NCBI GenBank assembly: GCA_034401795.1
Contig: CM067359.1
Span: 144,404,233-144,468,232, forward strand
Direction of reading: 5' to 3'
Origin: Chaetoderma sp. LZ-2023a
Taxonomy: Eukaryota; Mollusca; Caudofoveata; Chaetodermatida; Chaetodermatidae
Length of the DNA: 64,000 nucleotides
The notes under the pieces are model-generated. The model searched no databases, had not been told where the DNA came from, and saw only the letters and a program-made list of their open reading frames with translations. Position 1 is the first letter of the stretch. Each line of letters starts with the position of its first letter. The position numbers and the translations under genes were made by a program. This document shows, piece after piece, positions 1-64,000 of this stretch.

Positions 1-195
1 GCCTTGGGGAATTTCCATTTACAGGTGAAGAGAATATAATTTTTGAAGATTTACCACTGGAATGACTGGCTTGGTTATTGAGCCAGTCACTCCAGTGGTA
101 AATTAAAAAAAATTGTATTCCCATGACCTGTAAATGGACTTTCAATAGGTATATATTTAAATTTTCTTGACCAAATTTAACCACTAAATGGTTAA
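1..195. repeat. Piggybac-like hairpin MITE, left-truncated
   Basis: Contains the family's central palindrome around ACTGGCTTGGTTATTGAGCC and ends CACTAAATGGTTAA. The left end is cut by the window edge. Confidence 0.75.
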
Positions 196-245
196 TCCTG
201 TAGCGATTAACCAGGTCAAAGACACACTTTATTAAGCAGTATTCA

Positions 246-372
246 GAGGTGCATTTGCAGCAAAACTTTTGAAAATTTTATCACTAAAATGACTCAATAA
301 ATGATCGTCAGTACCAGTGGTGAACTTTCAAAGAATCATCTCTTGTTCTTGACCAATCTAGACCCTTAAATG
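246..372. repeat. Degenerate hairpin MITE fragment
   Basis: Weak copy: GCATTTGCAG and CACTAAAATGACT on one arm, CCAGTGGTGAACTTTCAAA on the other. The loop is eroded. Confidence 0.4.
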
Positions 373-440
373 ATTCAGAATATTAAATAGCATATAATGA
401 TGCATAGCTAACTCAGTTAAACATACACACAAGATACTTG

Positions 441-840
441 TAAATTAACCTATTTCAGGATTTTATTAGTCAAATATTAACTCTCTTAGACATGCTAGAC
501 AGTAAATTAACCTATTTCAGGATTTTATTAGTCAAATATTAACTCTCTTAGACATGCTAGACAGTAAATTAACCTATTTCAGGATTTTATTAGTCAAATA
601 TTAACTCTCTTAGACATGTTAGACAGTAAATTAACCTATTTCGGGATTTTATTAGTCAAATATTAACTCTCTTAGACATGTTAGACAGTAAATTAACCTA
701 TTTCAGGATTTTATTAGTCAAATATTAACTCTCTTAGACATGCTAGACAGTAAATTAACCTATTTCAGGATTTTATTAGTCAAATATTAACTCTCTTAGA
801 CATGTTAGACAGTAAATTAACCTATTTCGGGATTTTATTA
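441..840. repeat. 62-bp tandem repeat, six and a half copies
   Basis: A 62-bp unit beginning TAAATTAACCTATTTCAGG recurs at 441, 503, 565, 627, 689, 751 and partly at 813. Copies differ at only one or two positions (CATGCTAG/CATGTTAG and TTTCAGG/TTTCGGG), which points to recent expansion. It lies in the Mi-2 intron left of the last visible exon. Confidence 0.95.
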
Positions 841-1118
841 CTCAGATGTTAAAGAGATACTAATCTTGTGTCATATGTTTTATTATATTGATAGATTATA
901 GCACATAGTTCCACATAATTCATTTCCTGCCTAGGACAGTAACTGACTCCAGTCAAATTACTTTCAAAATATTCAACAGCTTACATGTATGGTTGCATGA
1001 CATAGATGAGGTTACTATTCCTTTAACTTTCTTAGCCAGTTTTAGGATTTTATTAGCCAACCACAAGAATTATTCCTAAAAACGAATTGGCGAGTGGGTA
1101 GGTCTGTCCCAGGGCCTC

Positions 1119-1297
1119 TTGCAGTGGCCTTAAGCGATGCCCATTTGCAGGTCAAGAAGACTATTTTTGGAAATTTACCACTGGAATGTCTTTCCGGTGG
1201 TAAATTTTCAAAAATTGTTTTCCCTTGGCCTGCATATGGACATTCAATAAACAAATACTTTGATTTTCTTGACCAAATTTGACAATGAAAGGGTTAA
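1119..1297. repeat. Hairpin MITE, one TTAA end kept
   Basis: GCCCATTTGCAGGTCAAGAA arm, a shortened centre, then the TCAAAAATTGTTTTCCC arm ending GACAATGAAAGGGTTAA. A 5'-truncated copy (1339-1456, starting TTAACCCATGAATG) follows directly. Confidence 0.7.
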
Positions 1298-1889
1298 AAT
1301 TGAGAGATTAGTTAACAATATTTGAAGCATAACAGTTATTTAACCCATGAATGTTCAATACGGCCAAAACCAGCCTTTACAGTGGTCTTAAGAAATGTCT
1401 ATTTACAGGCCAACATATCATTTTGGAAATTTTATCACTGGAATTACCGGCAGTTTTCTCTAGCCGGGGAAAATTTCTACGAGCCTCGGGTTATACTTAA
1501 TTTCATGAGATAATTATAAGTCCACTTATGTAGATATTTTCATGAACAAGGGAATAATATGACCTACATGTATGCCATAACCAACATCCTGATCCATGTG
1601 TTGCACATACGCATTTACCATTGTGAAATTCAATGACTCTCCATGTCCAGAATTATAAAATGTCATGATATTGAAATAACTACATACCATGGATCCGGTG
1701 GGCATCAATCACGCAGATTGGTAACCCCTAAACCCTTATGGGTTGGTAAAACCATAAATAATGCAGTTAATACATAGCATGTTTTCTCTAGATTCTATGC
1801 AATTTAAATAACATTAACAAGGTTGATAGAATCTCGGCAACTGCAGGTTCTGGATCTTTCCACATTTTTCAGATTACATTCAAAATTGT

Positions 1890-2300
1890 GGTATCCTAGT
1901 GTAAAGATGGGTCTAATATAATCATTTATGGTGTAATGATTATGACATCATCCTACAGGCCACTTTGCTGATTATGATGTCATATGGATATTCTGGAAAG
2001 GTGAAATGCACGGCAAGATCCTTTGTCGCGTTAAAATTTGAGCTAAATTGGATCAGTAGGGTTTGACCGAGATACAGCCCAGAATAAGCGTTTGTGACTG
2101 ATGGACTAAGGGACATGGCGGATTATTCAGCTCCTACCCACAACTAAAAACAAGTGTTAGAGCGCGCTATAGTTGTAACCTAATTCTAATTTAATAAATC
2201 ACTAATTGAATATTTTGAAACTAATTTGACTGTGAGCTACCAGTCAAATTAGCTTCAAAATAGTTAACAGCTAACATATCTGCATAATTGTCTTGAAATA
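1890..2300. repeat. Second hairpin repeat family with TTTGAAACTAATTTGAC core
   Basis: The core inverted repeat GAATATTTTGAAACTAATT ... AATTAGCTTCAAAATAG (2202-2270) is embedded in about 400 bp. Related cores, with similar flanks, lie at 5930-6290, 11040-11285 and 52085-52275. No coding potential seen. Confidence 0.6.
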
Positions 2301-2465
2301 GATATGATGAAATTTGAAGGTTCAAATGCTAAAATTTTCATGATTTTACATGGCGTACTAAAAACATGCTGATTTTCAAATACACCGATACTATGACCAC
2401 CTTCCAGGACATGCATGACCAGTAGAAACCTGTAGTGATTGACAGATAGAAAACATCACACTTAC

Positions 2466-60927
<58,462 letters not shown>

Positions 60928-61013
60928 CTGAAATATTGCGGACCAGTGCCGATTATAGCTAAATGACTTCAGTTATAATATGATTGATAAGCATAAGGAT
61001 GTACATGTTCACA

Positions 61014-61215
61014 TTAACTATAACACCCAAATTTGTTCAAGAATCAATTTTCTCATTGAAAATTCATTAAATGTCCCTTTGTAGGCCAAGACATAAAAAT
61101 TTACCACTGGAATGACTGGCTCGGATATCGCGCCAGTCATTCCAGTGGTAAATTTTCTAAAATAGTCTTCCCTTGCTCTTCAAATGGACATTCAACAAAC
61201 AAATATTTGGACTTT
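61014..61215. repeat. Hairpin MITE with a strong palindrome
   Basis: Centre GGCTCGGATATCGCGCC; arms GTCCCTTTGTAGGCCAAG and TCTTCCCTTGCTCTTC. A second fragment follows to 61290. Confidence 0.75.
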
Positions 61216-61290
61216 TGAAAAAAGTTCAAAATTTTGCACTAGAATCACTGGCTTGGTCATCGAGCCAGACATACAAGCGGTAATTTTTCA

Positions 61291-61882
61291 ACTAGATGGA
61301 CTTCATCCCATGTGTTGAACCCTTTATTTTTTTTCTCACATCACACACCATGTGCGGCAGTGTGGTGAAAAAAGGATTTCCTAAGAAATCGCCTATTCAT
61401 GAATCAATGTTCAAACCCCCTAACAGTATGGAAACAAATTTTTAATTGTTTTTATTTTGGTACAAACTGAATAAAATGATATAGAACAAATCTGCAAATG
61501 TTCATTGGTATCGTATAAGCCCTTGATACATTAAGTCTATTGAAAAACTAATGGAATAAATACGAAAATCATTTCAATGATGCTGAAGACTGGATGCAAG
61601 GATGGTCAAATCCATAACATTTTATTAATACCTGTCCTTAATAAATTAATTGACCATTGAAAAATCTAACATTTACTTAATTCTTGTTATGGTGGACATT
61701 GCCCGACTCTGGACTTCATTTGGATAGCTAGGTCGAGATCCTCTGCTTCACTTACATAAATATAACCTCCTCTTGACCTATAATGTGGACATTCCTCAAG
61801 ACCACTACAGAAATAATGAGAATAGGCTTTCATAAACATGATAAATGAATTCCTTTTAAATTTTTTAAACTTTGATCATTTT
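61291..61882. other. Intergenic or intronic sequence without recognised gene
   Basis: No ORF or domain seen. 61560-61760 resembles 16000-16160 (shared AGACTGGATGCA, CTAACATTTAC, TTCTTGT and GATCCTC(C/T)GCTTCAC), so both may be copies of an unnamed repeat. Confidence 0.4.
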
Positions 61883-61888
61883 TTAAAA

Positions 61889-62041
61889 CCTCAAATTTGT
61901 TTAAGAAAATTTCAACTTTCAGAGAAAATGACCATTTACAGCTGACCAAGAAATTAGTTTTGACAATTTACCACAGGAATGACTGGCTCAGTTATTGAGC
62001 TAGTCATTAGTGGGAAATTTTCAAAAATAGTCTTCTCTTCA
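61889..62041. repeat. Hairpin MITE, partial
   Basis: ACCTCAAATTTGTTTAAG end, centre GGCTCAGTTATTGAGC, arm TTTTCAAAAATAGTCTTCTC, then lost. Confidence 0.7.
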
Positions 62042-62556
62042 AAATACTGAACTATTTCTTTATTGTACGTAGAGTTCTATCTTAACTATCCATTTCATTC
62101 TGTCTGTTTGTCATGCTTATTGGTCAAAGAAATTAATTAGGTAAGCTCTTGGTTATTATTTTTTAAACCATATGACTGAAAGTTCATTCATTTTCAATAG
62201 ACATGTAGGAAATGTCAATCAAATTGTTTTCAGATTATTTTACAATTGTTATATCTCACTCTCTTGAAACCATGTATATTTCTATTCAATGACGAATGAC
62301 CATCTGCTACTCATGTAGCCGTAGTAGGAAACGTCCACTGCTTTCATTAGTGGAAGTGCTCTTCTCTAACCTTGAGTGGAGCAAGCTTGCCCGTTGGGTC
62401 CCAAAGAATTTGAGATGTATGGCAATCTTGCCATCAAAATCTAAAGCGCAACAGCAACAGTTATCAGCAACATTGTTTCCAAAAATAGACACGTTAAAGA
62501 TGGCCCAGTGGGATGACTGAAAAATACATCAACACCACATATGCCGTTGTTTATCC

Positions 62557-62878
62557 TTTAACATGTTTAAGTCATATCAACCAAAATCGGCTAATGCAAT
62601 GATCTTGACAACTGTCCATTTGTAGACAAGACTATTTTTTAAAATTTACCCTGGCCAGGAATGACTGACTGGCTCAGTTAAATATCGAGCCAGTCAGTCA
62701 TTCCAGGGTTTAACGCTTGAAGTTGTTGAAGAAAATTTTAATTATTTCAAAGAAAAGGTCAATTTGCAGACCAAGAGACCATCTTTGAAAATTTACCACT
62801 GGAATGACTGGCTCGGTTATTGAGCCAGTCCTTCCAGTGGTAAATTGTCAAAAATAGCCTTCTCTTGGTCTGCAAATG
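62557..62878. repeat. Two adjoining hairpin MITEs, the second cut by a DIRS fragment
   Basis: 62557-62712 has loop GGCTCAGTTAAATATCGAGC. 62708-62878 has loop GGCTCGGTTATTGAGCC and stops at GGTCTGCAAATG, where a DIRS terminus starts. Confidence 0.8.
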
Positions 62879-62990
62879 AAGGAAATTTCAATTTCCCTTT
62901 CTCCGAGACCTAACAATACTCACCATTCTATTACTTCTGATAAAAGCTATCCTTGATAGCTGGGCCCTAGGACTATAGACTGCAGGAAAT
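62879..62990 (-). mobile_element. Orphan DIRS terminus
   Basis: About 112 bp of a B/D-type left end (AAGGAAATTTCAATTTCCC ... CTAGGACTATAGACTGCAGG) with no body behind it. Element E starts directly after it. Confidence 0.75.
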
Positions 62991-64000
62991 TGCAGGAAAT
63001 GTCAATTTCCCTTTCTCCGAGATCTAACAATACTCACCATTCTGTTACTTCTGATATACAGCTGGCCCTGACAGCGGCTCTAGGATTATAGACTTAGAAA
63101 GCCTTACCGACTCCTGGGAACCGGGTACTCGGCTCCCAACTGCCGAGTACCCGTTTACCATAGAGCTCATATTGTTTGCATAGCCACCAAACAAGAGAAA
63201 ACTATGGCTTGCCTCCGTGGGGCTGGGAGGCTGGGTCCGTAACAGAATGGTGAGTATTGTTAGATCTCGGAGAAAGGGAAATTGACATTTCCTGCATTCT
63301 CCTTCGATCAATACTCACCATTCTGTTACTTCTGATATACACCAGATTTGATCAGTAACCTGGTGGGAAGGGGCAAGCCATAAATGCTAATTTTGCCCCT
63401 TGGAGAAAGATTTTAGACTTCAAACTTGACTAAAGGAGACCTAAAAGGACCGTCAAGTTCACGGAACCGAATCACATTCGCGTCACAGTCCTCCCCCCTT
63501 TTTCCTCCTAAGAAAAGGGAGAGAACTAACGAACATGTATCTCGCCTGAAAACACAAATATGCCAAGAGGGTTAACTGCTCCCTGCATACTCCATGTATT
63601 AGCCTGGGAATGAGCATGAATATATAAGATGAATGAACATGATACATATCCATAATTCAAAAAACTCTCACTATTGAATTACCTTATGATAATTGGACTT
63701 CAGACGTACCGCCTCCAACCATTCACCGGTTCGGCCATCAGTGACACAATCTGGTTGACATCCTCTCGCCTGACCATGCCTGCTTTAGGTTCTTTTCTTA
63801 CCGAAGTGAGAAAAGGGTGAAAAGCAGTGTGGTCACTAACTATCGTTTCAAAACAGCTAAAGCGAGTGGATTGGCTGAGTCTGACACATCCCTCATATAG
63901 TAATCCGTGAATGAGGACTCACAGTGCCATTGTGCAACGGCCATGATGTCCTATAACGGAACACCATTGTAAAGGGCGGTCGAGGCCGCTATTCCTCTGA
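62991..64000 (-). mobile_element. DIRS-type retrotransposon E, left (3') part, cut by window end
   Basis: Left terminus TGCAGGAAATGTCAATTTCC, inverted repeat 63035-63186, internal complementary region 63239-63340, then the start of the recombinase region on the minus strand. Nearly identical to element C over the shared 730 bp. It includes the same TAG in the recombinase frame (63951-63953). The rest lies beyond the window. Confidence 0.9.

Noticed and set aside
441-840. CRISPR-like array
   Set aside because: Repeats are contiguous without spacers, and the genome is eukaryotic.
62296-62520. Overlapping plus and minus frames (about 60-75 codons)
   Set aside because: Considered as a Mi-2 first exon (TTTTTCAG acceptor at 62519) or an unrelated gene. 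The peptide does not resemble a CHD N-terminus, and no good donor or start was found. Left unassigned.

Overview
The window is eukaryotic and gene-poor. It is most likely from a bivalve mollusc. The repeats with hairpin ends reading GGCCTTTCAGGCCAGGTGAGCTA are familiar from bivalve genomes, and the one cellular gene is an invertebrate Mi-2/CHD4. The species cannot be named from the sequence alone.

The host gene lies on the minus strand. Thirteen exons could be placed by splice sites, reading phase and protein similarity: 60829-60927 (tentative), 30092-30219, 18787-19023, 14841-15093, 13360-13511, 11315-11506, 10397-10540, 8660-8860, 7693-7800, 6600-6683, 4809-5017, 3854-3985 and 2466-2595. 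Read in that order they join without a phase break. They encode, in order, an acidic/lysine-rich N-terminus, the CHDNT domain, a KIKL-type basic linker, PHD finger 1, PHD finger 2, tandem chromodomains 1 and 2, and the linker before the SNF2 ATPase. The ATPase and C-terminus lie off the left edge. The true start codon was not found.

Almost everything else is intronic repeat. From 1 to about 18.6 kb the introns hold some 20 copies of a hairpin MITE with TTAACCCTTTAA ends (piggyBac-like), a second hairpin family, an hAT-like MITE, bivalve repeats and a Penelope-like GIY-YIG remnant. From 19.2 to 22.2 kb lies a 35-bp minisatellite whose unit matches the exon 30092-30219/intron junction, splice donor included. 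The intron between exons 60829 and 30219 is about 30 kb and carries four DIRS-type tyrosine-recombinase retrotransposons: A 22533-29832 (between exons 30092 and 18787, strictly in the next intron), B 31542-41787, C 43276-50343 and D 53522-60338. A fifth, E (62991 to the window end), lies upstream of the last placed exon. All are in the same orientation as Mi-2. Each of A-D shows inverted terminal repeats and an internal complementary region, and each is coding-defective. They are themselves hit by an hAT-like element (36355-37810), a TA-flanked mariner-like element (54564-56070) and a bivalve repeat (39450-41297).

The elements nest in a readable order of insertion. No tRNA, rRNA, CRISPR array or bacterial-type operon was seen.
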